A stretch of DNA of 64,000 nt from Nocardioides zeae (GCF_030818655.1 NZ_JAUTAN010000001.1:2604001-2668000); one strand, 5' to 3'. Shown: positions 52,335-61,630, counted from the stretch's first letter. A program made the numbers and translations. The notes: generated from the sequence alone by a model not told the origin.

Positions 52335-53891
52335 TCAGAACGCGGCCTGCGGGTCGAGGCCCGTGCGCAGGCGCCACGCCGTGAGCGCGAGGACGAGCCC
52401 GGCGCGGTGCCCGGGGTCGTCCAGCCGCACCCCCAGCAGGCGCTCGATCCGCTCGAGCCGGCCGTAGAGCGACTGCCGCCGGATCCCGAGAGCCTCCGCG
52501 GTCGCGGCCTTGCTGAGCCCGTGGCCGAGGTAGGCGTCCAGCGTGCGCAGCAGGGCGGCGCCGTGGGGGCCGTGGGGGCCGTGCGCGCGATCGGCGTCCA
52601 CGAGCGGGCCGATCTGCTCGACCACGAAGTCGGAGAGGGCCTGCGCGTCGGTCGCGCCGGTGAGGAGCCGCTGCACCCCCAGGTCGCGCGCGAGCACGAC
52701 CCCGGCCGGGCCGCCGTGCCGGCGGGCCAGCCGCACCAGGTCCCGCGCGTCCTCGAGCCGGGCCGCGAGGGTGCCGGCGTCCGGGTCGGGCGTCGTGAGC
52801 GCCACCCGCACGTCGGCCTCGTCGTCGACGGCCGGGCCGAGGTGCCCCGACAGGCGCGCGGCCAGGTCCTCGAGCCGACGGCGCAGCACGCTGGTGTCGC
52901 CGCCCGGCGCGAGCCGGACGACGCCGACCACGTGGGTGCCGAGCACGCCCGACACCAGGGCGACGCCCTCGGCGCAGGTCTGGAGGGCGGCGAGCAGGTC
53001 GGTGGGCGCGACCGCGGGGCCGGCGTCGAGCGCCAGGGTCGCGAGGGGGTCGCCGGGGGCGACCCGCAGGCCCGCGTGGCGGAGGCGCGCCAGGACCTCC
53101 GCGGTGGAGACCAGGCCGCCGGCGTGGAGGTCGGTGACCAGGGCCTGCTCGACCGACGCGTGGCCGCCGACGTCGGCGTGCCGACCCAGCTCGAGGGCCA
53201 CGGCGACGGCGGCCTCGTCGGCGGTGCGCCGGCGCAGCCCGTCCTCCTCCGCGCGGAGCACGAGCACGGCGCGGACGCCCCGAGCCCCCGCGACCGGCGC
53301 CGTCGTCGTCGCGTCGGGCGCCGCCACCGTGCGGATGCGGCTGCGCTCCACCAGGCGCCCCGCGAGGTCGTGCAGCTCGACCTGGCAGCCCGCCGCCCGG
53401 GCGACCTCGTCGAGGAGCGCGGGCAGCCCGGCCGCCCGCACGACCAGGTCCACGAACCGCCGCGCCACCGTCTCCCCGCCGCCCGGCGCGGTGCGTCGGC
53501 GGACCACGAGCTCGTGGAAGTCCTCGACGTGCCGCTCGAAGGGCACGACGGTGCCGGCGCCGAGCACGAGCAGCACGAGCCCGCGCTCCGCGGCCCGGCG
53601 CTCGAGCGGCGCCGGCACGTCGAGGAGCGAGCGACCGAGCTCGAGCCCGAGGGCGACGCACCCGGCGGCGACGAGCTCGTCGACGTACGCCGCGAGCTGC
53701 GCGTCGCTGCGCCCGTGGAGGCCCAGGCCGGTGGTGAGCAGCAGCTCGCCGCCCCCGAGGAGACCGCCCATCTCGTAGACCTCGGAGGAGTGCACCCAGC
53801 GCACCTGCGCCGCGGCGACGTCGCCGCACCGCACCTCGGGGGCGGCGGCCAGGAACGACGGCAGCCGCAGCACCTCCTGCAACGGGACCAC
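52335..53891 (-). CDS. PucR-family transcriptional regulator, cytosine locus
   Basis: 518 residues. The GTG at 53891 has GAGAGGGGG upstream and begins VPLQEVLRLPSFLAAAPE, the usual start of the PucR N-terminal domain. A GGDEF-like/CdaR middle follows (DARDLVRLARRHGGPAGVVL). The C-terminal PucR helix-turn-helix is LLRTLDAYLGHGLSKAATAE and LGIRRQSLYGRLERIERLLG. PucR proteins control purine and pyrimidine use. It is divergent from cytosine deaminase and codB and so is their likely regulator. Confidence 0.9.
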   Translation of the reverse strand: MVPLQEVLRLPSFLAAAPEVRCGDVAAAQVRWVHSSEVYEMGGLLGGGELLLTTGLGLHGRSDAQLAAYVDELVAAGCVALGLELGRSLLDVPAPLERRAAERGLVLLVLGAGTVVPFERHVEDFHELVVRRRTAPGGGETVARRFVDLVVRAAGLPALLDEVARAAGCQVELHDLAGRLVERSRIRTVAAPDATTTAPVAGARGVRAVLVLRAEEDGLRRRTADEAAVAVALELGRHADVGGHASVEQALVTDLHAGGLVSTAEVLARLRHAGLRVAPGDPLATLALDAGPAVAPTDLLAALQTCAEGVALVSGVLGTHVVGVVRLAPGGDTSVLRRRLEDLAARLSGHLGPAVDDEADVRVALTTPDPDAGTLAARLEDARDLVRLARRHGGPAGVVLARDLGVQRLLTGATDAQALSDFVVEQIGPLVDADRAHGPHGPHGAALLRTLDAYLGHGLSKAATAEALGIRRQSLYGRLERIERLLGVRLDDPGHRAGLVLALTAWRLRTGLDPQAAF

Positions 53892-53917
53892 CGACGTACC
53901 CCCTCTCCCGGCATCGG

Positions 53918-53958
53918 TCACCGGTCGGACCGTCCACCTTGTCACCGCTCACCGGTGA
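53918..53958. promoter_or_regulatory. Candidate PucR operator, repeated TCACCGGT element
   Basis: TCACCGGTGA (53949-53958) is a perfect palindrome, and TCACCGGTCG (53918-53927) is a near copy 31 bases away. Both lie in the 172-base divergent gap between pucR-like and deaminase genes. Confidence 0.45.
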
Positions 53959-54063
53959 CGTTCCGTCCCTTGGGGCCGGGCGGCCCATCCCACCAGCATG
54001 GGCGTCGCACCCACAAGCCCCACCGGGCGGACGGCCCGGCAACTGCGACGACGAGGTGGACCC

Positions 54064-54516
54064 GTGGACGACGACCGGCAGTTCCTGAAGCACGCGATCG
54101 CGGAGGCCCGCACCGGCTGGGAGGAGGGCGGCGTGCCCATCGGCGCCGCGCTCGTGCACCGCGGCGAGCTGCTCGCCACCGGCCGCAACCGCCGCGTCCA
54201 GCTGGGCAGCGCGATCCGGCACGGCGAGACCGACTGCCTCGAGAACGCGGGCCGCCAGCCTGCGCGCGTCTACCGCGAGAGCGTGCTCTACACGACGCTC
54301 TCCCCCTGCTACATGTGCGCCGGGACGGCGGTGCTCTACGGCATCCCGCGGATCGTCGTCGGGGAGAACCGGAGCTTCCAGGCCTCCGAGGACTGGCTGC
54401 GCTCCCACGGCATCACCGTCGACGTCGTCGACGACGCCGAGTGCCGCGAGCTGATGGAGCGCATGGTGCGCGAGCGTCCCGAGGTGTGGGCCGAGGACAT
54501 CGGCGAGGAGGCGTGA
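54064..54516 (+). CDS. Cytosine deaminase (CDA-fold, yeast Fcy1-like)
   Basis: 150 residues; the start is the GTG at 54064 with GAGGTGG upstream. Zinc site: HGE in IRHGETDCLENAGR and PCxxC in TTLSPCYMCAGTAVLYG. GWEEGGVPIGAALVHRG and the ENAGR segment match cytosine deaminases of the Fcy1 type rather than guanine or tRNA adenosine deaminases. It turns cytosine into uracil. The next gene, overlapping by GTGA, is a cytosine permease, which supports the substrate. Confidence 0.88.
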   Translation: MDDDRQFLKHAIAEARTGWEEGGVPIGAALVHRGELLATGRNRRVQLGSAIRHGETDCLENAGRQPARVYRESVLYTTLSPCYMCAGTAVLYGIPRIVVGENRSFQASEDWLRSHGITVDVVDDAECRELMERMVRERPEVWAEDIGEEA

Positions 54517-55811
54517 GCGCCTCGCTGGAGGAGGGCACCGGCACGGCCGCCCCGGTCGTCGACCCCGACTACCCCGTCACCCCGGTCCCGCTCCACGCCC
54601 GCAAGTCGTTCTTCTCGCTGGCGGTCGTGCTGCTCGGGTTCACCGTGTTCACGCCGACGATGCTCGCGGGCGCCGAGCTCGGCAACGCGTTCCGCCTCGA
54701 CGGCCTGCTCGGCGTCATCCTGCTGGGCTCCGCGATCCTCGGCGCGTACGTCGCCGTGCTCGGCTGGATCGGCGCCCGCACGGGGCTGACCACCGTCGTG
54801 ATGGCCCGCTACGTGCTGGGCACCGCGGGCTCCCGCTTCGCCTCGTTGCTGCTGGGCGGCACGCAGGTGGGCTGGTACGGCGTCATCATCGGCACCGTCG
54901 GCGCGCTGACCGCCCAGGCCTTCGGCTGGGAGTCCTACGCCGCGGAGGCGACCGTCATGGTGCTCGCCAGCGCGCTCATGTGCCTGACGGCCTGCTACGG
55001 ATACCGCGGCATGTACTGGGTGTCGCTCGTCTCGACGCCGCTCATCCTCGTGCTCGCGCTCTGGGTGCTGCAGCGCTCGCTGGACGAGGTGGGCGGCTGG
55101 AGCGGCCTGGCCGACGTCGAGCCGGGCGGCTCGATGACCCTCGCGGTCGCGGTGACGACCGTGGTGGGCACCTTCGTGTCCGCCGGCACCCAGACCCCGA
55201 ACTGGACGCGCTTCGCCCGCCGCGGCCGGCACGCCGTGCTCGCCTGCTGCATAGGCTTCCTCGTCGGCAACGGCCTCATGATCTTCTTCGGCGCCGTCGG
55301 GGCCATGACGTTCGGCGAGGGCGACTTCGTGCTGGTGCTCTACCAGCTCGGCCTCGTGGGCTGGGGCCTGTTCCTGCTCTTCGGCAACCTGTGGAAGTCC
55401 AACGCGGACACGGCCTACGCCTTCGGTGTCGCCGGCGCCGCGATGTTCGACCGGCCGAGCAAGATCCCGTTCGTCGTCGGCGGCTCCGTGATCGGCACCG
55501 TGCTGGCGCTGCTCGGGGTGCACGAGCACCTCGTCGACTACCTCGTGCTGCTCGGGATCTTCGTGCCGCCGCTGGGCGGCGTCATCATCGGGGACTACCT
55601 CGGTCGCTGGCGGGCGGGCATGCCGGAGGGCGCGGTCCTGCCCCGGGTCGACCTGCCGGTGCTCGGCTGCTACGTCGTGGCCAGCGCGCTGGCGTGGGGC
55701 TCCGACCACCTCGGCGTCGGCATCCCGCCGGTGGTCGGCATCCTCGCGGCCGCCGCCCTGGCGTACGTCGTGGGTCGGGCCCGCGTCACGCGCGCGGCAG
55801 CTCGACGCTGA
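54513..55811 (+). CDS. codB: Cytosine permease (NCS1 family)
   Basis: 432 residues, about twelve membrane helices. SFFSLAVVLLGFTVFTPTML, GTQVGWYGVIIGTVG, GTQTPNWTRFARRGRHAV, NLWKSNADTAYAFG are NCS1/CodB motifs. Its last 26 bases overlap the 3' end of the convergent histidine kinase gene. Confidence 0.92.
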   Translation: MSASLEEGTGTAAPVVDPDYPVTPVPLHARKSFFSLAVVLLGFTVFTPTMLAGAELGNAFRLDGLLGVILLGSAILGAYVAVLGWIGARTGLTTVVMARYVLGTAGSRFASLLLGGTQVGWYGVIIGTVGALTAQAFGWESYAAEATVMVLASALMCLTACYGYRGMYWVSLVSTPLILVLALWVLQRSLDEVGGWSGLADVEPGGSMTLAVAVTTVVGTFVSAGTQTPNWTRFARRGRHAVLACCIGFLVGNGLMIFFGAVGAMTFGEGDFVLVLYQLGLVGWGLFLLFGNLWKSNADTAYAFGVAGAAMFDRPSKIPFVVGGSVIGTVLALLGVHEHLVDYLVLLGIFVPPLGGVIIGDYLGRWRAGMPEGAVLPRVDLPVLGCYVVASALAWGSDHLGVGIPPVVGILAAAALAYVVGRARVTRAAARR

Positions 55812-57270
55812 AGCACGAGCCGCGGCCCAGCTCGGACTCGACCGCGACGCGGCCGCCGAGCCGCTCCACCAGCCTCCGCACGATCGTCAGGCCGAGACCC
55901 GACCCGGACTGCTCGAGCGCGGCGGGGTTGGTGGAGCGGAAGAACTCGGCGAAGAGGTGGCGCTGGTCGCCCTCGCTGATCCCGATGCCGGTGTCGTGCA
56001 CCTCGATCCGCACGTGCGCGGCGTCGGCGACGACGGCGACCCGGATCCGACCGCCGTGCGGCGTGTACTTCACGGCGTTGCCGACGAGGTTGGACAGCAC
56101 GTGGCCGAGGTCGGTCGGGTCGGCCAGCACGAGCGGCGCGTCGTCGGGCACCTCGAGCCCCAGGTGGATGGACTTGGCCTCGGCGGCGACCTCGACGGCC
56201 TCGACGGCCCAGCGGGCGGCCGTGGCCACGTCGCAGGGCGTGGCCGCCGTCGCCCGGGGCGCCTGCGCCTGGGTGACGACGAGCAGGTTGTCGATGGTGC
56301 TGCCCATGAGGTCGACGCCCCGGCGGATGTAGGCGGCGCCGTCGAGGTCGCCGTCGGCGGGGGCCGCCATCAGGTCGAGCGCCGCCGAGATGGTGGTCAG
56401 CGGCGTGCGCAGCTCGTGGGCGAGCGTGGTGATCATGCGGCCGCGGTACTGCTCCAGCCGACGCAGCTCCTCGGCCGCCCGCCGCTCGACGTGCCGGGCG
56501 CGGGCCGCGAGCACGACCTGGCCGAGGTCGTGGCCGAGGTCGAGCGCCGTGGTGCGCTCGGCGTCGGACCACGGCGGGTCGTCCGGACCGCGGAACACCG
56601 AGAACGCACCGAGGCAGTCGTCCCCCGCCCCGACCGGCGCCAGCAACAGCCGGGACAGCCCGATCCGCGCCAGGTCGACGATCCAGCCACCGAGCAGCAG
56701 GTGGGCGTAGCGGTCGTCGGAGAGCTCCACGACGCGGTCCAGGTCGTCGGCCGCGAGCGACCAGGTCTCCTGCGTCCGCCAGCACTCCCCCATGACCCGG
56801 CGGATGGTGGGCTGCAACGCCTCGGGCACCGGCGGCAGCCGGCTCGGGATGGCGTGGAGGGCGTCGGTGCCGGGCACGCCCTCGTAGATCCGGGTCTTCA
56901 CCGCCCGCGCACCCATCGCCCGGAGCAGCTCGCTCTCGGAGGCGGCCAGCACCGCGCCGGGGTCCTCGGCGGCCACCGCGGCCCGCACGGCCGCGCGCGC
57001 GGCCGTCGCCCGGCGGCCCTGCTCGGCGGCGCCCCGGTCGTCCGGACCGACGGTGTCCGCCACCCAGAGGAGCGCGTACGCCGCGAGGCCCGCCACCTCC
57101 TCCACCGAGCCCCCGTCGGCGAGGGCGTCGGGCACGCGCCGTACGACGGCGGCGTCGAGGAGCCGCTCCCGCACGGCCGCCGGGACGGTGCCGCGCACGG
57201 CGGCGACCCGCGCCCCGCGGGGGTCGTCCGTGTCCTCGACGACGAGGAGCACCCCTGACCCAGCGTCCAT
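55786..57270 (-). CDS. Orphan soluble histidine kinase with GAF-like sensor
   Basis: 494 residues, no membrane helices. About 1-270 is a sensor part, with a GAF-like segment (LLLAPVGAGDDCLGAFSVFR). HisKA: RMITTLAHELRTPLTTISAA, phospho-His near 305. HATPase: N box LSNLVGNAVKYTPHGG, G1 VHDTGIGIS, F box FAEFFRST, G2 GSGLGLTIVRRL. There is no response regulator gene next to it, so the partner is elsewhere. Confidence 0.9.
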   Translation of the reverse strand: MDAGSGVLLVVEDTDDPRGARVAAVRGTVPAAVRERLLDAAVVRRVPDALADGGSVEEVAGLAAYALLWVADTVGPDDRGAAEQGRRATAARAAVRAAVAAEDPGAVLAASESELLRAMGARAVKTRIYEGVPGTDALHAIPSRLPPVPEALQPTIRRVMGECWRTQETWSLAADDLDRVVELSDDRYAHLLLGGWIVDLARIGLSRLLLAPVGAGDDCLGAFSVFRGPDDPPWSDAERTTALDLGHDLGQVVLAARARHVERRAAEELRRLEQYRGRMITTLAHELRTPLTTISAALDLMAAPADGDLDGAAYIRRGVDLMGSTIDNLLVVTQAQAPRATAATPCDVATAARWAVEAVEVAAEAKSIHLGLEVPDDAPLVLADPTDLGHVLSNLVGNAVKYTPHGGRIRVAVVADAAHVRIEVHDTGIGISEGDQRHLFAEFFRSTNPAALEQSGSGLGLTIVRRLVERLGGRVAVESELGRGSCFSVELPRA

Positions 57271-57365
57271 GTCTCCTCCGACCCCCCGTCACTCGCCCCA
57301 CCATCGGCACGTGGGGGTGAGGCCTGAGCAGGATCATGGAGCAGATCGCCGCGCGGCGCAGCGGA

Positions 57366-58862
57366 TCAGCCGGACGGTCGGGACGCGGGCGGGCGCGCGG
57401 GGGCCGCGAGCCACGAGGGCGGCGCGACGATGCGCTCGACGCGGGCGCGGGAGCGGTGGGTCGCGAACAGCAGGGCCGCCGTGCCCGTCGCGATCATCGA
57501 CCCCATGACGATCGCCAGGTAGGCGCCGTGCAACGACGAGTCGAGCGGGGCGACGACGCCCGCCACGACCGACACGAAGAGCACGCCGAGCGCGCCCAGG
57601 CGGTGGAGGCGGAGCGGGGCGAGGAAGGGGACGACCCAGAGGAAGTACCAGAGGTGGACCACGGGGCTGAGCAGCACCATCACGCCCATGACGGCGGCGA
57701 CCGCGGCGACGGCCCGCTCTCGGCGGCCCGTCGGCCAGCGGAGCGCCACCCAGCCGGCGAAGGCGATCGCGGCGACGTTGCCGACGAGGCGGGTGATCTC
57801 GAGGAACGTCGCGGGCGGGGTCCCCAGCCCGGTGAGCGTGGCGACGTCGTCGAGCGCCCCGCCCACGACCGTGGGCAGCGACAGGGGCGTGTTGACGGTG
57901 CCGGGCACCGTCAACGCCTCGATCCAGCCGAGCCCGACGCCCCAGGCGAGGCCGAGGGCGACGAGGCAGGCGACCGAGATCGTCGCGACCGCCGCGAGCC
58001 GGCGCAGCCGCTGCACCAGGGTCGCCGCCAGGGGGAGGCCGACGAGCGCGACGGCGATGCAGACGAGGCCGCCGGGCGCCTTCACCGCGGCGGCCAGCCC
58101 GCCCAGCACGGCGCCGAGCACCCACGACCGCTCCGCGGCGACGACGAGGGCCGCGGCCATGAGGCCGACCATGGTGAGGTCGTTGTGGAGACCCCCGGCC
58201 CCGTTCGCGAGCATGAGCGGGGACGCGCAGACGATCGCGGTCGCGAGCGCGGGGTTCACCCCCGCCCAGCCGGCCATCCGGGGCACGGCCCAGGCGAGCA
58301 GCGCGAGTCCGGCGAGCGCCGCCAGCCGGTGGATGACGACGAGCACCCACGGGTTGCCGGTGACGGTCGCGGCGAGGTCGCCGATGGCGAGGGGCAGCGG
58401 GCCGTAGGGCGTCACCGTGCCCATCCACCGCGGGTCGACCGCCTCGACGACGGGACCGCCGAGCACGTTGGGCCCGTAGAGGTAGGGCGACGCGTCGACG
58501 TTGGTCATCGTGCCCTGGGCCGCGTACGACCAGCCGTCCCGGCTGAACAGCGGGGGCGCCAGCAGCAGGGGCGCGCACCAGAGGAGGGTGCAGTAGCGGA
58601 CGCGGTCGACCGCGTCGTGCGGGTCGGTGCCGTCGCGGGCCACCGCGCGGCACAACGAGAGCCACGCGGCCCCCAGGAGCCCGAGGCCGAGCATGACGAG
58701 GGCGAGACCCGCCATGCGACCGACCGTGGTGGCCCGGGCGTCGGCGAGCAGCTGCAGCTCCATCACGGGCGCCGAGCGCGGGATGGTGGAGACGACGAAG
58801 CCCCCGACGAGCACGAGCGACGAGCCGAGCACGCCGCGCGCGATCATGGCGGGGGACAGCAC
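57366..58862 (-). CDS. mptB: Polyprenol-phosphomannose-dependent alpha-1,6-mannosyltransferase (MptB-like)
   Basis: 498 residues, about 13 membrane helices, GT-C type. LFSRDGWSYAAQGTMTNVDA has the catalytic Asp in the first outer loop. SPYLYGPNVLGGPVVEAVDP, TPYGPLPLAIGDLAA, GGLHNDLTMVGLMAAAL and VVHLWYFLWVVPFLAP are features of MptA/MptB. It elongates the lipomannan/lipoglycan core using polyprenyl-phosphate mannose outside the membrane. The Pro/Ala-rich C-terminal tail is cytoplasmic or disordered. Confidence 0.88.
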   Translation of the reverse strand: MLSPAMIARGVLGSSLVLVGGFVVSTIPRSAPVMELQLLADARATTVGRMAGLALVMLGLGLLGAAWLSLCRAVARDGTDPHDAVDRVRYCTLLWCAPLLLAPPLFSRDGWSYAAQGTMTNVDASPYLYGPNVLGGPVVEAVDPRWMGTVTPYGPLPLAIGDLAATVTGNPWVLVVIHRLAALAGLALLAWAVPRMAGWAGVNPALATAIVCASPLMLANGAGGLHNDLTMVGLMAAALVVAAERSWVLGAVLGGLAAAVKAPGGLVCIAVALVGLPLAATLVQRLRRLAAVATISVACLVALGLAWGVGLGWIEALTVPGTVNTPLSLPTVVGGALDDVATLTGLGTPPATFLEITRLVGNVAAIAFAGWVALRWPTGRRERAVAAVAAVMGVMVLLSPVVHLWYFLWVVPFLAPLRLHRLGALGVLFVSVVAGVVAPLDSSLHGAYLAIVMGSMIATGTAALLFATHRSRARVERIVAPPSWLAAPARPPASRPSG

Positions 58863-58943
58863 CGGGGCAGGCTAGGCAGGACGGCGCGCCCGCTCCCCCA
58901 CCGTCGCCCGACCGCGCGGCGACGAGTCCGTGAACATCCGCGC

Positions 58944-59486
58944 TCAGGCCTCCGGCAGCAGTCCGGCCACCAGCGCGTCGACGACGGCGTCGGTGGGCGT
59001 GGCGGGGTCGATCGACACCGTGAGGCGGTCGAGCAGCAGCCCGTCGACCGCGTGGTGGAGGAGCGCGATCTCGGCGGCCCCGCCCGGCAGCCCGGCCTCG
59101 GCGTTGTAGGCGACGTCGGCCGCGAACCCCGCGGTCAACGTCGCGCCCATCAGCTCCGCGACCTCGGGCCGCCGTGCGGACTCGAGACGCATCTCGAACC
59201 AGGCCAGCGCGACCTCCCGCGAGGCCGTCATGCGCGCGACGACGTAGCGCAGGTGGGCGGCGTACGACGCGCGGCCGGGCGGCGCCGACCGCAACCGGTC
59301 GACCACGGCGGGGTCGGGCGCGATGCGCTCGCCGATCCGCGCGACGACGCCGGCGAGCAGGTCGCTCCGCGAGCGGAAGTAGTTGGACGTCGTGCCGGCG
59401 GGCTCCCCCGCCCGCCGGTCGACCGCGCGGTGCGTCAGCCCCCGGGAACCCTCGTCGGCCAGGACCCCGATGGCCGCGTCGGCCAA
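58944..59486 (-). CDS. TetR-family regulator, start codon region disturbed
   Basis: 180 residues from a TTG at 59486 (read as MADAAIGVLADEG). The DNA-binding domain follows: SRGLTHRAVDRRAGEPAGTT, SNYFRSRSDLLAGVVARIGE. The C-terminal ligand domain begins at about 60. Normal TetR proteins have 10-20 residues before this point; here no ATG/GTG start is available upstream in frame, and the upstream sequence is the remnant of another gene. It may work from the TTG or be damaged. Confidence 0.8.
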   Translation of the reverse strand: MADAAIGVLADEGSRGLTHRAVDRRAGEPAGTTSNYFRSRSDLLAGVVARIGERIAPDPAVVDRLRSAPPGRASYAAHLRYVVARMTASREVALAWFEMRLESARRPEVAELMGATLTAGFAADVAYNAEAGLPGGAAEIALLHHAVDGLLLDRLTVSIDPATPTDAVVDALVAGLLPEA

Positions 59487-59488
59487 CC

Positions 59489-59917
59489 GCGCTCGACGCC
59501 CTCGGCATCGAGGCCGACCGCGCCCGCTTCGACACGGTCCTCATGGGCTGGAGCACGTACGCCGCGGGCTTCGCCCACACGCGGGACCCGTACCCCCACC
59601 TGCGCCAGGTCGCCTTCTCCCGCTCGCACACCCAGGCCGACGCCGCACCGGGCGTCACGGTCACCGACGAGGACCCGGTCCGCGTCGTACGGCGGCTCAA
59701 GGAGGAGGACGGGAGCGGCATCTGGCTGTGCGGGGGCGGGGTGCTCGCCGCAGCGCTCGCCGACGAGATCGACCACCTCGTGCTCAAGGTGAACCCGCTC
59801 GTCCTCGGCGAGGGACCGAGCCTCTTCGCCGGGCCCTACGCGCCCCGCCACCTGCGGCGCACGCGGGTCACGCCGTACTCCTCCGGTGTCGTCGTCACGG
59901 AGCACGCCCGGGCGTGA
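59489..59917 (+). pseudogene. Dihydrofolate-reductase-like (RibD C-terminal) protein, N-terminus missing
   Basis: 142 residues remain. ALDALGIEADRARFDTVLMG, YPHLRQVAFSRSHTQADAAP, RRLKEEDGSGIWLCGGGVLA and HLVLKVNPLVLGEGPSLF are typical of the C-terminal two thirds of DHFR-like proteins next to regulators. The usual start (a Met-x-x-Val/Tyr-x-x-Ser-Leu-Asp-Gly strand and about 40-60 residues) is absent. The homology begins 2 bases from the start of the TetR frame on the other strand, so both genes appear cut at one point. Confidence 0.75.
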
Positions 59918-59978
59918 GAGGGTCGCCTCCACACGCGCCCCCCGGGGCGCCCGGGAGGGGTCGCCGGAGAGGGAGCTG

Positions 59979-60515
59979 ATGCGTCGACGGATCGTCGGGA
60001 CGGTCACGACACTGGCGGGCGTCGCCCTGCTCGCCGGCTGCAGCGACGAGATCCCCGACTTCACCCAGGCCCAGGTCGCGGACGCGGTGGCCGAGCAGGT
60101 CGGCCGGTCGGCGACCGACCCGCCCTCGCCGATCTCGTGCGGGGGGCTCGAGCCCGAGGTGGACGCCCGCACGACGTGCACCTACGTGCTCGGCGACCGC
60201 ACCCAGGACGCCGACGTCGTGGTGTCGGCCGTCGACGGCACCGAGGTGGAGTTCCGGGTGGACCCGGTCCGCACCTACCTGACGACCACGCAGCTCACCC
60301 CGCTGGTGATGCAGGAGCTGACCGACGAGGGCGGCGCGGGCGAGGTCACCTGTCTCGACGACCTCGACCTCGAGCTGGGGATCCGCGTCTACTGCACGCA
60401 GACGACCGACGCCGGGCCCGTCGACCTCGCCGTCACCGCGCGCAGCGGCGCGACCGACCCCGTGAGCCTGGACATCGCGATCGACGACCGCGACGCGAGC
60501 CAGAACGGGCAGTGA
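59979..60515 (+). CDS. DUF4333-type lipoprotein
   Basis: 178 residues, ATG at 59979 with GAGAGGGAG upstream. Lipobox AGVALLAGCSDE, Cys near 20. Two copies of a cysteine-bounded beta unit: SCGGLEPEVDARTTCTYV and TCLDDLDLELGIRVYC, each like DUF4333. An extracytoplasmic lipoprotein of unknown role. Confidence 0.82.
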   Translation: MRRRIVGTVTTLAGVALLAGCSDEIPDFTQAQVADAVAEQVGRSATDPPSPISCGGLEPEVDARTTCTYVLGDRTQDADVVVSAVDGTEVEFRVDPVRTYLTTTQLTPLVMQELTDEGGAGEVTCLDDLDLELGIRVYCTQTTDAGPVDLAVTARSGATDPVSLDIAIDDRDASQNGQ

Positions 60516-60600
60516 CGCGCCCCTGCTCGTGACCCTTCCCCTCCGCCGCCGGGTGCCATAACCTGACTTACGGACCCGGCGGGCGGAGGAACGAGACGTC

Positions 60601-61473
60601 ATGGACAAGGACTACTGGCAGCGGCGGCACGACCGGATGGACCCCGAGACGGCGTACGTCGAGATCTACCGCGACCTGAGCCAGCACGAGTTCTGGTGGG
60701 ACATGGTGCAGGCCCTCAGCTTCGCCCTCTTCCGCACCTACGCGGTGCCCAGCATCGGCGGGCTGCTCGACGCCACGGGCGAGTTCACCGAGCGTCGCCA
60801 GCAGCGCTACGACGACACGGTGCTGCTGCTGGACGCGCCGTTGGTCCACGGCTTCGAGAGCCCCGAGGGCCGCACGGCGGTCCGGCGCATCAACCAGATG
60901 CACCGTGCCTACGACATCAGCAACGACGACATGCGCTACGTGCTCTCCACCTTCGTCGTCGTGCCGAAGCGCTGGATCGACGACGTCGGCCGCCGTCCGC
61001 TCTCCGAGGTCGAGCTGCGGGCGAGCGTCAACTACTACCGCGCCCTCGGGCGCCACATGGCGATCCGCGACGTGCCCGCGACGTACGACGAGTTCGCCGA
61101 CCTCATGGACTCCTACGAGGCGGAGCACTTCGCCTTCTCCCCCGCCTCGCGGCGGGTGGCGGACGCGCTGGTGGAGCTGGCGACGACGTTCTACCCCCGC
61201 CCCTTCGCCGGCGGTGTCCGGCTGTTCGTGCTGGGGATGCTCGACGAGCCGCTGCGGGAGGCGCTGGGCTACGACGACCCCGGACGCGTCGTGCGCCAGG
61301 GCGCCCGCGCCGCGCTGAAGGCGCGGGCCCGCGTGCTGCGGGCGCTGCCCCCGCGGCGTCGGCCCAAGCGCGCGCAGGACATGCCGCGGATCCGCAGCTA
61401 CCCCGGCGGCTTCGACCTCGCCGCCCTCGGCACCTTCCCCGCCCGCCCCGGCGGCTGCCCCGTGCCGCACTGA
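60601..61473 (+). CDS. MpaB/DUF2236-family oxygenase-like protein
   Basis: 290 residues, ATG at 60601. YRDLSQHEFWWDMVQALSFA, RRINQMHRAYDISNDDMRYV (His of the heme site), VVPKRWIDDVGRRPLSEVEL and RHMAIRDVPATYDEFADLM belong to the ER-bound oxygenase MpaB / latex-clearing protein (DUF2236) family. Members are b-type heme oxygenases; substrate unknown. A CCATAACCTGACTTA stretch in the 85-base upstream gap is notably AT-rich and may hold the promoter. Confidence 0.82.
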   Translation: MDKDYWQRRHDRMDPETAYVEIYRDLSQHEFWWDMVQALSFALFRTYAVPSIGGLLDATGEFTERRQQRYDDTVLLLDAPLVHGFESPEGRTAVRRINQMHRAYDISNDDMRYVLSTFVVVPKRWIDDVGRRPLSEVELRASVNYYRALGRHMAIRDVPATYDEFADLMDSYEAEHFAFSPASRRVADALVELATTFYPRPFAGGVRLFVLGMLDEPLREALGYDDPGRVVRQGARAALKARARVLRALPPRRRPKRAQDMPRIRSYPGGFDLAALGTFPARPGGCPVPH

Positions 61474-61480
61474 GGTTCGT

Positions 61481-61630
61481 GCGTCGAGTTGGGTCGTACG
61501 CCGCGGCAGGCGCGTCGAGGTGGGTCGGACGGCGCGGCAGGCGCGTCGAGTTGGGTCGAACAGCGCGGCAGGCGCGGCGAGGTGGGTCGGACGGCGCGGC
61601 GTAGGCGTCGAGTTGGGTCGTACGGCGGGC
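61481..61630. repeat. 31-bp tandem repeats, five units with alternating types
   Basis: Units start at 61481, 61512, 61543, 61574 and 61605, the last one short. Each opens with GTCGAG(T/G)TGGGTCG. Units 1, 3 and 5 read GAGTTGGG, and units 2 and 4 GAGGTGGG, so the array also has a 62-base period. A further half unit follows at 61631. The array lies between the oxygenase stop and the HNH gene; the rest of that 252-base gap shows nothing else recognisable. Confidence 0.9.

Noticed and set aside
52407..55811. Very long open frames on both strands (up to 1134 codons here; also 3716-5578, 5633-8404, 16626-19607 and 29647-32499 in shifted frames)
   Set aside because: They are by-products of high GC. 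They are Arg/Pro/Gly/His-rich, lack motifs, and lie opposite or out of frame with genes that have clear families; parts of some join two real genes through the wrong frame.
59174..59490. Upstream extension of the DHFR-like frame as its real N-terminus
   Set aside because: The extension is Arg/Pro-rich, runs antisense through the TetR gene and lacks the conserved first strand of the family.
61481..61630. CRISPR array
   Set aside because: The 31-base units are in direct contact without unique spacers, units alternate between two types, and no cas gene is near.
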